64,000 nt of DNA from Coix lacryma-jobi var. lacryma-jobi. Taxonomy: Eukaryota > Streptophyta > Magnoliopsida > Poales > Poaceae. Position numbers and translations under genes: made by a program. The DNA lies in assembly GCA_009763385.1 (NCBI GenBank), contig CM019825.1, positions 3,782,001-3,846,000 on the forward strand, in the 5' to 3' direction. This document shows positions 24,931-37,400 of this stretch, one piece after another. Below the pieces are notes generated by a model, which saw only the letters and a program-made list of their open reading frames with translations, ran no database searches and had not been told where the DNA came from. Position 1 is the stretch's first letter; each line of letters opens with the position of its first letter.

Positions 24931-25577
24931 TGTTGGGGGAAGGGACCCTCGGCAGTGGCACCACGCAGGCTGGCTCATCAAAACGGCCCTCGCGCGTCCC
25001 GCGCACCTTCGCCTAAACCCGCCTTTTTATTTGTTAAGTCCTTCAAGTCACCGTTCAGGCCCCCGAATACTGACCCAACCTTCGGAAGTTTAGCAAGTCT
25101 TTACAGGCAAAGGGCATGAAGAGCGTTGGAAGCAACCCTCGCGCATCTCGCACACCTTCGTCAAGAGGTTCAGGCCCAACGGGTGGCGAAGGGACTCGGA
25201 CCACGCAACTGGACGGGTATCTTCGCAAGATGGAGGTCAACCCTCGCATTTCCGCGAGGGTGAGCGCGAGCCGAGCGGCGACGGGCGCATGGAAGGCTGG
25301 CTAGGGTTCCTGTGCCTCTCGTGTTTGTACGATCCTGCCCTTCCGTTGTACAGCGGGAAAGAATCTTTCTTGTGCCCTTTTGTAATTTGGTCAACGCCCC
25401 CTGGTATCCCCTATAAATACCGGGAGGTGAACAGTGTAAAGGGGACGTTTTTTTGGGAATAGAGCTACAACATCACTGTTCCACTTTCCCTTTTTACCTT
25501 CGCTCTCGGTTCTGACGATTGGCCACCTTCGCCACTCCCCTGCACGTGTGCGGAGGTAGGGCAAGTGTGTCGCAACA
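24931..25577 (+). repeat. 5' LTR of the Tat element
   Basis: 647 bases, TG...CA ends. It contains CCCTATAAATACCGGG near 25409, a TATA box, followed by a short R/U5 with CGCTCTCGG. It matches 49147-49791 with about 2 percent differences by eye. Confidence 0.93.
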
Positions 25578-25580
25578 GTT

Positions 25581-25598
25581 TGGCGCCGTCCGTGGGGA
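25581..25598 (+). other. primer-binding site of the Tat element
   Basis: TGGCGCCGTCCGTGGGGA begins three bases after the 5' LTR. The first nine bases fit the 3' end of a plant tRNA-Asp-type primer; the rest is variant. Position is diagnostic, tRNA identity inferred. Confidence 0.7.
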
Positions 25599-25610
25599 CC
25601 GGAGTTCGAA

Positions 25611-26930
25611 ATGGCAGGAAACAGGAGAGCGCCCACTACCAGAGACCCTCGCATGACCAGAGAGGCCACAGCGATAATCCAGCCTGTGGAAGAGAATGTA
25701 GTACCCTCGAAAACAGAAGAAGTTGCTCCAGGGACGGAGGTCCCGGGCCCTCACACTCGGCCGGTATCACAGCCACACCCGCATACCTCCGGGGGAGATG
25801 GGGAAGGAGATGAGGAGGAGTTGGGCCTCGAAGCTTTAGAAAGACTTCAAGCTGAGTTACAGGAAAAAAAGAGGCGCCTGGACCAGCTTGAAAGACACAA
25901 CCGGCTGCGCCTTATCAGGCAAAAGGTGGATGAAGCAAGAGAGCAGCTTCGCCGAACGGAGGAGTCCCTCGCAGCAGCTGAGGCCGAAGCCGAGGACTGG
26001 AATGACAGGCAAATGCCGCCGTTTCGAGAGGAGAATGTTGGGCAGGGACAGGGCAACGCTCATCAGCCACCACCACCCCCACCACCACCAAATTTTCGCC
26101 AACTTTACCCAGAAGAGCGAGAGCCAAACCTTCGTATACAGCGAAGGGCCCAACAACACCAGATGCCCTACGACCCAAGATCACCACTCTCCTAAATACT
26201 GCAAACCCAACCCTGGCCACCATGCTACAATCCACAAAATCTACTCCGTTACGATGGACTCACTGACCCTCGCCAATTCATAATGAGCTATGAAGCGGCA
26301 GTCACCGCAGCAGGAGGAGATGAGTCAACAATGGCGAAGTCCTTCGTAATCATCCTTCGTGACATCGCGCAGACTTGGTACAGCAACCTTCGCCCCGGAA
26401 CGGTGGATTCCTGGGCCAACCTCAGAGACAGACTCTGCACAAACTTCAAGGGCATCACAGCATCCCCATCAAACCCCATCGAGCTGTTCAACTGCAAACA
26501 AGAAGAGCGCGAACCGTTGCAAGACTACTGGCGAAGGTTCATCCAGATTAGAGCAAGAACTCCGGGAATATCCGACGAGGTCGTGATCCTCGCTGCAGTC
26601 AGCAGCCTGCGCCCAGGCCCATGTTCATCAAAGTTCGCCAGAAAACCAGCAAACACAATCGAAGAGCTTCATGATACAATGGAAAGGTACTGTAGAGCGG
26701 ACATGGATTTCCGGGCAAAATCCGATGCTCGAAGGTCGCAGCAGAAACCACAGCAGAGGCCCCAAGCAAGAGAGAACAACCCTCGCCAAGATCAGAGCAA
26801 TGTCGGAGCGATCAACAAGGCAAATCCAGTCGAAGACTAGAGAAGAGGCACTCAGCCTTCGGGTAATCAAAACCCACATGGATTTCCACCCCCGCCTGAC
26901 CAAAGAAACCAACAGAGGGACCCGGCCAAA
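25611..26930 (+). pseudogene. Tat gag, interrupted by stops
   Basis: One reading frame from ATG 25611 encodes a Gag with an acidic and coiled-coil N-terminal part (ALERLQAELQEKKRRLDQLE), a proline run and the retrotransposon gag domain (MAKSFVIILRDIAQTWYSNL, then GTVDSWANLRDRLC). In-frame stops occur at 26193-26195 (TAA) and 26838-26840 (TAG), after which the same frame runs into the zinc knuckle. It would build the virus-like particle if intact. Confidence 0.87.
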
Positions 26931-29450
26931 ATGTACTGTCATTTCTGTGGCCAAGGAAAGGGGCACACAACAAAGCAATGCGAGTGCTTCGCCAAAGGGA
27001 AAGAGTACCAAGAGTCCAAAAGAGCCCCTTCAACAGAAAACAGAACTATCAATCATACCAGAAAGCCAAACTTCAACCCAACCCAACCTCCCTATCAGTA
27101 TACCCCCATAAACTACGGCTTACCCTCGCACCAACCTTTCTACAATCAACACCCACACTACAACCACACCTCATATCAACCAACCTCTTTTCCTCAACGC
27201 CAAAATGTGCCATACACTGTCACATTCCCAACAACCCCTCAAGCCCAAACCAACCAACAAGTGAGCAACACTCTACCACCACCACCACCAATACCGGCCC
27301 TGCCAGCCCCCCAACCCGTCAAATCCGAAGCCCAATCCCAGACAACCATCAACAACCCAACATCAACCTTTGGTGTGATACTAGCTATCACCGGAGGCTC
27401 CAACGAAGATCATGGCAACAAGAGGCAAAAGAAAGAACATGCTCGAAGAGTACATCATGTAGCCGTCGAAGGACCGCACAAATTCGGTCGATGGTCTCAT
27501 ATCCCGATAACCTTCGATTCCAGTGACATGAAGTTAAGAGATTACCCTCACACTGATGCAATGGTGATCGAGACTAACTTAGCAGGGTGGACAGTCACCA
27601 AAATTCTCGTCGATACAGGAAGCTCCGCTGACATCCTGTTCGCCACAACCTTCGACAGCATGAAGCTTGACAGAAACCTCTTGCAACCCTCCGACAACCC
27701 ACTATACGGTTTCGGCGGGCAACAAGTAAGAGCTATTGGAAAAATATCTCTGCCCATTACCTTCGGAGATCAGCTGAACTGCAGAACTGAGCACATAACC
27801 TTCGACGTGGTTGACATGTTCTATCCTTACAATGCAATTTTCGGCCGAGGCGTCACCAACGCATTCAACGCTGCAATCCACCCTGCATACCTTTGCATGA
27901 AGCTTCCTGCTCCGAAGGGGGTCGTTGCAGTATACGGAGATCAAGATATTGCAAGAGCAGCCGAAGGAACAGTAGCACCGGGGCAACGCAATGTCCACAA
28001 TTTGTCAAAGCCTCGAGCCACAAACCTTAGCGACGAGGGTGAAGAATGCATCGACAGAGTAAAAGCATCACCCAAAGAAGAGACTAAACAAGTCCAACTC
28101 TTCGAGGGCAATTCAGAAAGGAAAGTGTTCATCTCAGCCAACCTAGACCCCCAGTCAGAAGACAACCTTATTCGTTTCCTCAAGGAAAGCTCTGATACCT
28201 TCGCTTGGTCTGCGGAGGACCTCAAGGGAGTAAACAGAACTTTGATCGAGCACAGCCTAAACATCAAACCAGGCTATCGCCCAGTTAAGCAGAAGCTTCG
28301 CAAAATGTCAGAAGAGAGGAAAAAGGCAGCGAAGGCAGAGGTAAAAAGACTTCTGGACGCAGGCGTCATCCGTCCAGTCAAATATCCAACATGGCTCTCA
28401 AACGTGGTACTAGTTCAGAAAAAGAACAAGAAATGGAGAATGTGTGTTGATTTCACATGCCTGAACAAAGCCTGTCCGAAGGATGACTTTCCTCTGCCTA
28501 ACATAAGCACCTTGGTCGACAGAGCAGCTGGTTGCCAAATGCTCTCTCTCCTCGACTGCTTCTCAGGGTACCACCATATTTGGATGAATGAGGAAGATGA
28601 GAAAAAAACAAGCTTCATTACACCTTCGGGCACATTTTGCTTTTGAAGAATGGCAGAAGGCCTCAGAAATGCAGGATCAACCTTCGCTCGCATGACATCT
28701 GAAGTCTTCAAAGATGAACACGCCATTTCTGCCTACGTCGATGACTTGATTGTACAAAGCGAGCTAAAAGAAAATCACATAACAGACTTAGAAAGAGTGT
28801 TCAGAAGCCTTCGGTCCGCCGGACTCAAATTAAACCCCAAAAAATGTGTTTTCGGGGTAAACGAAGGAAAACTGCTAGGTTGCATCGTCTCAGTAAGGGG
28901 AATTGAAGCCAACCCCGAAAAAATTGATGCCATCATCAATATGGAACCCCCGACAACCAAAAAAGCAGCTCAGCGTTTGACAGGTCGTCTAGCAGCACTC
29001 AACAGATTCATCTCCAGATCAGCCGAGCGAGGGTTACCTTTTTTCGAAACTCTGAGAAGCACAGCCCCATTCAATTGGGGACCTCGGCAGCAGAAAGCTT
29101 TCGAGGATTTGAAAAACTACCTCACCAACTTGACCATTTTAACCAGTCCAAGCAAAGGTGATCTTCTACTATTGTATGTCGCAGCCTCGCCCCATGCGAC
29201 CAGCGCAGTGCTAATCAAAGAGTTGCATGAAAACAACAAAATTAAGCAGGCCCCGGTCTACTACGTGTCTGAAACACTCGAAGGTCCAAAACGGAACTAC
29301 TCAGAGCTAGAGAAGATAGCATATGTCGTGGTAATGGCTTCAAGAAAGCTAAAACACTACTTCCAGGCACATGAAATTCAAGTGCCGTCATCATACCCCC
29401 TCGAGAACATTTTCAAGAACAACGAGGCAGTCGGCAGAGTAGCAAAATAG
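26931..29450 (+). pseudogene. Tat zinc knuckle, protease, reverse transcriptase and first RNase H
   Basis: Same frame as gag. CHFCGQGKGHTTKQC is a CCHC knuckle, followed by a proline- and glutamine-rich linker, then the aspartic protease motif ILVDTGSSADILF. Reverse transcriptase shows WRMCVDFTCLNKACPKDDFP and, after an in-frame TGA at 28644-28646, YVDDLIVQ. The first RNase H region follows (PVYYVSETL, KIAYVVVMASRKL). The frame ends at a TAG at 29448-29450 where the family usually has tryptophan. Confidence 0.9.
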
Positions 29451-29459
29451 TCAGTTGAA

Positions 29460-30038
29460 TTGAACAGCTACGCTATAACCTTCGTGGGAAGAACAGCGAT
29501 CAAATCGCAGGCACTAGCAGATTTCATAGCTGAATGGACCCCAGACCCTCGCAGAGACGGAGCCCAACTAGACCCGTTTTGGACAGCGTATGTTGATGGA
29601 GCTTGGAGAGCAGCCGAAGCAGGAGCCTCGGCGATCCTAGTCTCGCCATCTGGGTCGAAGCTAAGGTACACAAAAAGACTCGACTTCAAATGCACAAACA
29701 ACTCGGCAGAATACGAAGTCGTGATACTAGCACTCTCAAGGCTTCGATCATTGTCAGTCCGAAGGGCAGTCATTAACACAGACTCTCAAGTCATCGCGGG
29801 GCACATCGAGAAAAATTATAAAGCAAAAGATCCAGAGCTACAAAAGTACCTAAAGTATGTTCGAAGGTTAGAATCTTTCTTCCTCGGCATAACAGTGAAA
29901 GCAATACCGAGGTCAGATAACAGCGAAGCAGACAATCTGGCCAAAGCGGCAGCTCAACAACTTCAGTTGCCCCAGACGTCTTCTATGAAGCTGCGATACA
30001 ATCAACCATCGAAGTTTCCGAGAAAACAACAAAGCTGA
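29460..30038 (+). pseudogene. second (aRH) RNase H domain of the Tat element
   Basis: In frame with the preceding region. It contains YVDGAWRAAEAGASAILVSP, NNSAEYEVVILAL and INTDSQVIAGHI, the Asp-Glu-Asp core of an RNase H, ending with SDNSEADNLAKAA. An additional RNase H after the original one is characteristic of Tat elements. A frameshift near 29980 separates it from integrase. Confidence 0.85.
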
Positions 30039-30039
30039 T

Positions 30040-31283
30040 CAATGCAATTCAGAGCGAAGATTGGAGAGCACCCATCGTGGCCTATATCAACGGGCTGCAT
30101 GAACCCGAGACCAAAGAGGAAGAAAACAGACTTAAACAAAGAGTTCGAGGGTACAAAATTGTGGACAACATTATGTTCAAAGCTTTGGTAACCTCGCCAT
30201 GGCTCAAATGCGTGTCACAGATCGAAAGAAATGACATTCTCAAGCTTATTCATGAAGGTATCTGCGGTTCACACAACGGCCCGAGGGCGCTAGTTGGCAA
30301 AGCTTTCCGACAAGGCTTCTACTGGCCAACGACATTAAAAGATGCAGAAGGCATCGTCAAACGCTGCGAAGGTTGTCAACTAACGGCAAAAACACGAAAC
30401 GCCCCAGGGGCTCCAACAACTCTGATTTGTCCAACTTGGCCTTTGCAAAGATGGGCAATGGATCTCGTTGGTCCACTACCAACAGCTCCAGGAAACCTCC
30501 GCTACGCGGTGGTAGCTGTGGAATACTTCACAAAGTGGATTGAAACTAGACCGCTGGCTTCCATCACCTCCCTGGCCGTGAAGAAGTTTTTCTGGCAGCA
30601 ATTAGTGTGTCGGTTCGGGGTCCCCAAATACCTAACTATCGACAATGACACTCAGTTTGACAGCGAGGTCTTCAAAGAATTCTGCGCACAAATCGGAACA
30701 GCTTTGTGCTTCGCCTCAGTCTGCCACCCTCAGTCCAACGGCTTAGTTGAAAGAGCCAACGCAACAATTTTCCAAGCCATATCCAAAACATTGCAAGGCA
30801 GGCCCAAGGGAAAGTGGGCGGAAGAACTAACCTTGGTCACCTGGTCCCATAACACCTCGGAATGCAGAGCCACAAAATTCACCCCTTTCAGGCTCCTGTT
30901 TGGGGAAGAAGCTGTGCTACCAGAAGAGTTGAAGCATGGATCAATCAGAACAACCCTCGAAACAGATGAACAAAACCAACTGTTAGACAAAGATCTACTT
31001 GAAGAAACAAGATGCAACGCAGTGCACAACCTCCGCAAATATCAGGAAGAAACAAAAAAAATGGAGAGACAAAAAGGTGAGATTCAAAGAACTAAAGAAG
31101 GGTGACCTCGTTCTCATTCGGAAGCAAAACGCCAACATGGCGGGAAAGTTTCAGCCAAAGTGGACGGGTCCATACTTAATAGCAGAATGCAATCGTCCCG
31201 GCTCTTTTCACCTCTCTGACAGCGAGGGAAACATCGTGCCTCACACCTGGAATGTCGACGACCTTCGCAAATACTACCCATAG
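30040..31283 (+). pseudogene. Tat integrase
   Basis: HHCC zinc region (HEGICGSHNGPRAL ... CEGCQ) followed by the DDE core: AMDLVGPLP, TIDNDTQFDSEVF and SNGLVERANA. The C-terminal part (GKFQPKWTGPYLI, VPHTWNVDDLRKYYP) reads in another frame after a slip in an A run near 31055-31062. The integrase stop is at 31281-31283. Confidence 0.88.
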
Positions 31284-31594
31284 CGGAGCCTTAGCGAGCT
31301 CTCGCAACTTGTAATATGCCTTCAGTCAACTCTTCTTCTTAGCATCATACTTGTAACCAAAACAAAGGCGCTGCACTCTTTTTCCTTACGAAGGGGCGTA
31401 AGGTTTTTTAACGAGGTAGTTTCCAAGTCCTTAATAAAGACATCAACCCCCGAAAAAAACCCCAAAGTTCTTTCTTTCAGTTTTTCCTTAAGCATCGATA
31501 AAAGCAGCCCTTATCCAAGAGCGCTTATAATCGATGAAAAACACCAAAGATTGCTTCGAAGCACAAATTTTTTTTCGAAACAAACTTGGGAAAA

Positions 31595-32010
31595 GCAAAC
31601 TTCACCTCCACCTAAGACAAGGGGAGGCGCGAAGTCCAAAAAAGTCGAGCACCCTCGCAAAAAAACGCTAGGGGCTCGCAAAGCAAACTTCACCTCCACC
31701 TAAGACAAGGGGAGGCGCGAAGTCCAAAAAAGTCGAGCACCCTCGCAAAAAACGCTAGGGGCTCGCAAAGCAAACTTCACCTCCACCTAAGACAAGGGGA
31801 GGCGCGAAGTCCAAAAGTCGAGCACCCTCGCAAAAAACGCTAGGGGCTCACAAAGCAAACTTCACCTCCACCTAAGACAAGGGGAGGCGCGAAGTCCAAA
31901 AAAGTCGAGCACCCTCGCAAAAAACGCTAGGGGCTCGCAAAGCAAACTTCACCTCCACCTAAGACAAGGGGAGGCGCGAAGTCCAAAAGTCGAGTACCCC
32001 CGCAAAACAA
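31595..32010 (+). repeat. tandem array A, ~87-bp unit, five copies
   Basis: Units start GCAAACTTCACCTCCACC near 31595, 31682, 31769, 31853 and 31939. Each contains AAGGGGAGGCGCGAAGTCC and CACCCTCGCAAAAAACGC. Copies are nearly identical apart from A-run length and a few bases. It lies between the integrase stop and array B, in the non-coding 3' part of the element. Confidence 0.92.
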
Positions 32011-32015
32011 AAAAC

Positions 32016-32700
32016 GTTAAGCGAGCCTCGCTAAAAGAAAAAGGGGGCGTCGCTGTTTTTCTAATCAACTTTCAAAAATGTTAAGCGAGCCTCGCTAAAA
32101 GAAAAAGGGGGCGTCGCTGTTTTCCTAATTAGCTTTCAAAAACGTTAAGCGAGCCTCGCTAAAAGAAAAAGGGGGCGTCGCTGTTTTCCTAATCAACTTT
32201 CAAAAACGTTAAGCGAGCCTCGCTAAAAGAAAAAGGGGGCGTCGCTGTTTTCCTAATCAGCTTTCAAAAACGTTAAGCGAGCCTCGCTAAAAGAAAAAGG
32301 GGGCGTCGCTATTTTCCTAATCAGCTTTCAGAAACGTTAAGCGAGCCTCGCTAAAAGAAAAAGGGGGTGTCGCTGTTTTCCTAATCAGCTTTCAAAAACG
32401 TTAAGCGAGCCTCGCTAAAAGAAAAAGGGGGCGTCGCTGTTTTCCTAATCAGCTTTCAAAAACGTTAAGCGAGCCTCGCTAAAAGAAAAAGGGGGTGTCG
32501 CTGTTTTCCTAATCAGCTTTCAAAAAAGTTAAGCGAGCCTCGCTAAAAGAAAAAGGGGGCGTCGCTGTTTTCCTAATCAGCTTTCAAAAACGTTAAGCGA
32601 GCCTCGCTAAAAGAAAAAGGGGGCGTCGCTGTTTTCCTAATCAGCTTTCAAAAAACGTTAAGCGAGCCTCGCTAAAAGAAAAGGGGGGCGTCGTTGTTTT
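32016..32700 (+). repeat. tandem array B, ~63-bp unit, eleven copies
   Basis: Each unit contains GTTAAGCGAGCCTCGCTAAA followed by AGAAAAAGGGGGCGTCGCTG and TTTTCCTAATCAGCTTTCAA. Eleven copies are seen with occasional single-base changes. GCGAGCCTCGC inside each unit is itself self-complementary. Confidence 0.93.
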
Positions 32701-32935
32701 CAAAAACACCTCTCTTAAACGAAAAGAGAGCCTCGAGAGTCAAGTATTATTTCAATCAAATTGCAAAAAATGAATAGCACCTCCACAGAGCAACATCACA
32801 AGTTGTTCGCTTCAGACGACAATGTGATATACAATCAATAAAAAGAATAACATTACAAGGAACCATCATCACCCTCAATCAACATCAAATCATCGAAACC
32901 TTCGACACCCTCCTCAAATCCTATATCCACCGGAA

Positions 32936-34474
32936 CTATGGGTCCCCACAACAAAGGAGCTGCAGGAACAATTGGCAGCTCCCCGGACAAAACCCTCGCC
33001 CTATACATATATCTACGATTACTTCAGAAACTTCCGAAGGTTCCTCTTTCGGAACCACAAGCGATCCATCCGAACCTAAATCTAGTGTGCTTCGCCCAAA
33101 CAAATAATCCAGAGCTGTCTTCTCATCAATATCATCATCAACAACAGCTTGCGAGGACGAAGATGAACCAAACAAATACCGTGTGGCCTGTCGATCAGTA
33201 TAATCAGCCTCGCGCCAAAAACGACTCGATCTGCTGTTTTTCAAGTCATACCTCCGCACCTTCGACCACCAAAATCGTTCAAAGGACAGCGAAGGGTGTT
33301 TAAGCCCAGCCCGAGCCCATGACTCACCAGTTATAAAAATATCTTGATAATTTAGCGTCAACGGCGTCACATCAAACACTTCTAGCACGGTTCCATCAGG
33401 AACCTGCATTTTCACAGAATTAAAAAGTATCTCAGTGTCATCAAGTAATGCCAACTACCCAATATATTACAAAATAGCCCCCTCGTTCGAGCGATCCTAA
33501 GTTTTCACACCTGCTCGGCTCCCCCCTGCTCATCCGCCCCAGCTTCGCCAGTCGCAGCAACCAAACCTTCACCAGTGGCAGCATCCAAGCTCTCAGCAGG
33601 TGCCTCATCTTTAGTCGCCTCCTCTTCTACGTTAGTTTCTCCAATCATCGGAGCATCCTCTGTCGAGGGTACCTCCTCCGCTGGTGGAACCTCCGCAGGA
33701 CTGGGCGTAGGAGCAGACTTGGTGCTTCCGGCAACGTCCTCAGTCGCGCCCGGCGAAGGCAGTGCATCTTTCCGAGCCTGCAAAAACAAACCACCAAATT
33801 AAAATACCAACATGATCGTCCATTAAAAAGTGACATCGAACGAACATCTCTCGCAAGCTGATACCTGTCGGGTAGCTTCCGCTGCCTCCTCGAAGGCGAG
33901 GGCGCGTCCACCCCCGCTGATCCAAAACTTTCGGAGCAAGCACATCGCGCAGTTCCGAACCTCCGCATCATCAACCTTCATATGGCGAACCTCGTTAACA
34001 GTTGGGAAGACGTGGTTCGGCTTCCTGATTTTCCGAAGGTGCTCACAGTCAGCTTGGCGAAGGGTCCCTGGCATGGCCAAAGCCCCGGCATAACATCCTA
34101 AGTCGGCTGCGTTATCAACCAAAGAGCTGAAAACATCCAGCTCATTTTTTAGCCAAGCTTCGAAGGCCACAGCATCAACGGCAGGTAGCGGCTCCCCAGC
34201 AGAACCACCGGCTTTGGTCAAGCAGGTGTCAATTTTATTTTTAACCTCCCCCATGCTCTTCCGCCAAGCCTCGGAACGAGAAGCCAGCTCAGTGGACAGC
34301 TCTTCTATGCGATTGTTCGCAGCTAATAAATTCTTGTCTTTTTGCCGGCAAGCAGCCAGCAGTTCAGCATTGCTATTTGCAACCTCTTGTGTCTCCTCTC
34401 GGGATTTCTTAACTTTCTCTAGAGCAGCTTTGAGCTCAATCTCTTTATTCTCCAAGCTCTGGCGAAGGTCCTTA
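32936..34474 (-). pseudogene. 3' part of the Tat antisense gene
   Basis: Minus-strand coding that continues the reading frame interrupted at 46855. The first segment (34474-33865) is rich in heptad-like Leu/Glu/Lys (about 34470-34250), a coiled coil. Splice signals support introns 33864-33778 (donor CAG|GTATCAG, acceptor TTTTTGCAG) and 33510-33404 (donor CAG|GTGTGAAA, acceptor ATGCAG). The last exon encodes PDGTVLEVFDVTPLTLN and ends at 32936. Tat elements are known to carry such antisense frames after pol. Function unknown. It is cut off from its own start by the Tekay insertion. Confidence 0.7.
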
Positions 34475-37400
34475 TGTGGCGGAACGGCCCTAATCCCATG
34501 GCCCACAGGTCCCCGTCAGCCTCTGACAGCCGAACCGATGTTCCGTGTGATTAAGACTGTTCGTCACTGGGCTGCATCAGTGCCCATTGTCCGCAGGATC
34601 ATCTCACAATTCGGTCACAGCACTGGATACTTTTACAAATAACATCGGAATACAGAGCGGAAGACTTAAATAACATTAGTTTTACAAACCGAGGTTCCAA
34701 ATAAAATTAAAGGTGCAGTTATTACAAACCATGTTCGGGTAATAGAAATAGGCAACGTAGCGGAGTACAACAAAATAAGATACTCATGATCACCCAGCCC
34801 GAGGGTGTACACTTTACTCTTCGGCCTCATCGGCCTCTTCCTGGGCGATGGTCATGCAGCAGGGCGCAAGACACATCGGGGACTCAGTCATACCTGCAGC
34901 ATGGGTAACAAACCCTGAGTACTGGGGTACTCAACAAGACTTACCCGCCTAAAAAAAAGGGGAGAAGACTCAAGAATGAGAGGCTTAGGTAGTCAAGGTA
35001 AGGCTTAAGCAAGATCAAGTATTTGCAGAAAAAGCATTTTGAAACCTTGTTTTATTTTTGGAAAGATTCCAGTATTTCTCAATTCTTCAACGTTCATGAT
35101 TCATTTTACCTTTCAAAACATACCTAGTTGAGAACCACTCTCCGTTGACAGCCAGTGACCAAGTCTCCATAACCGAGGAGCAACGTTAATCCGGATAAAT
35201 AATACTCAGCTGAGGATCCCTATCCACACTGCATATGTAGCACCCAAGCTTGCATATGCCAACTCGTCTACCACGATTCCTCCAAGATTGGGCCCGGTCC
35301 TACGCCACCCGGAAGTACAGTACACCACTCCTATCCAGGTACGACGACCACGTGGGTACATGCTACTTCCGCCATCTCTCAACTCCCAGTGCGCGGTTGT
35401 CGGTCCAATAAAGGATTCCTCGGAGCCAGAGCTTTCCGAAGTATGTGAATAGTTGCAAGTCTTGGCCAGCAGGCCCCCATACGGATGGTCCCTAAATTTT
35501 TCCGCCAGCGACAAGCACCTCGGGACTCTAACCCAAGAGTACAGGTTCTGTCGGTTTTTCAACCCTGTCCCGGTCGGTGTCAACTGTTGAGTCCCGGACT
35601 ACAACATGACGGCACCGTACGCTCGGACAACCTCTCCTCACTGTTGACTAGGTACGGATCAGATACTTAGTCAACAGGCAGGGAGTAAGCCAAATTCCCA
35701 TAAAAATTCTTTGAGTGATCACACTTTTGAAATTGGCATTTTTATTGCAAATCTATTGTATAGCATCACTAAGCATTTTGCAAATTGTTTTTAAACAGGG
35801 CAGGTGGATCTTCTGGTGGAGGTAAACAATGCAGGTAATAGGTCATCACACAACTCCTATAACCTAATGCAGTAGTTTTAACTTAAAAGCATTTAAGTAA
35901 ACTTTTGTGAAAACAACGAAGGGTTAAAATGCACCGGGGCTTGCCTTGAAGAGCAAAGAGGACAGGCTCGGGGTCGGCAGTGCAGGTGTCGGAGCCCGGG
36001 GTCGTCTCGGGGGTAGGTTCGTCAGCGGCTGCCTCGACTTTGATGTTTTCTCCTTCGGTCACTATACGGATGCAATGATGTATGCTTATGAGGATGCTGA
36101 CATGAACAAAACAGCACATGACAAAACCACTGATTCTAGAGTACAACTTTCTATCGTGTAAGTAACTCCTTAGTGTGGACATAAAGTTACTTATCTGTAT
36201 CCCTAAGCAAAATTAATCAATCTATTAAACATCATTTATCCGACCTAAACACAAATCATGCATGGCATCACAAACATCATAGACCAAATGGGTGGGGGTC
36301 TATGAACAGCAAACAATCCCAAAAGTCACATCACAGGGCATACAACATGAATCCTAATTGCTTTTCTATTTTTCCTAATTATTTAAAAAGGTCATTTTAT
36401 GCAGTTGCTCCAAAATTTACCAAATTAATCCCATGGGTTCATTATGGTATAAATAGATGGCAAAACAAATTTCAAAAATTTTGGAGATCATTAAGGTGCT
36501 TAACAAAAATCAAACATTTAATTAACAAAAGGCACTATTCAACATTTAAAATAAATGCTCAAAAATCAACTTGTTCCAAAAGACTTCAAAATTTCACCAG
36601 AGACTAAACATGTCATAACTAGCACATAAAAATTTATCTCATGATTTTTGAAGCTATACATGATTTTCTAAAAATCTAAAACTATTCATTTCTTAATTAA
36701 AAGGGAGATTTTTTATTTTCAAATTTTTGCACAAAATTCAAATTTCATATTTTTCTAAAATACTACAAGGTATAAAGAGTCTACCATCAATTTTTCAGAA
36801 TTTTTGGAGCAACACAGAAAATCACACAAAAAGATGAAAAAGGAACACTATTCACATCTTTCCAAAAAGGAAAAAGAGCACTGTGCTCCTTCCTCGCAGG
36901 GCTCGGGCGAATCGCGCGGCGGACCGCAGGGCTCGGGCGAATCGCAGGCGAGGCGGACGGCGAACCGGCCGCTCGGGGCTCGCGCTGGGAAAGCCGAGGG
37001 TGGAAGAAGATTCGCGAGCTCACCGTGAGTCGGGAGGGAGGCTCGGCGAGGCGGTGCAGGGTCGGAGGAGGGAGCTCGACGGTGGCGGCGCCTCGGCGGA
37101 ACTTCTCGGCGGCGAGCGGCGTTCCGGCGGCTCTGTCCACCAAGAGGGGCTTACCGATGTGCGGATAGGAGCGCAAGGAGGCAAAGAAGATGAAGCAGGG
37201 GTCGGAGGGAAGAGAGAAGCACTCACGGCGGCGAATTTCTCGCTTAGCCGAAACGCGGCCGTTTGCCGGAGTCGGGGACGAAGCTCCTGCGCTGGCGAGA
37301 GGAGGGCGGAGGGGTGAAATTGGTTGCCCGGGAAGGTGGAGAAGCTCAAGGCGAAGGCAGCGGCGGGCTCGGCGGGCTCTGGGGAGGCTTGGTGGCTCGG

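Noticed and set aside
25055..25394. Small frames inside the Tat LTRs (also 49269-49608)
   Set aside because: Duplicate in both LTRs and without a recognisable product.
32016..32700. Regularly spaced repeats resembling a CRISPR array
   Set aside because: The units are contiguous tandem copies without unique spacers, in a plant retrotransposon.
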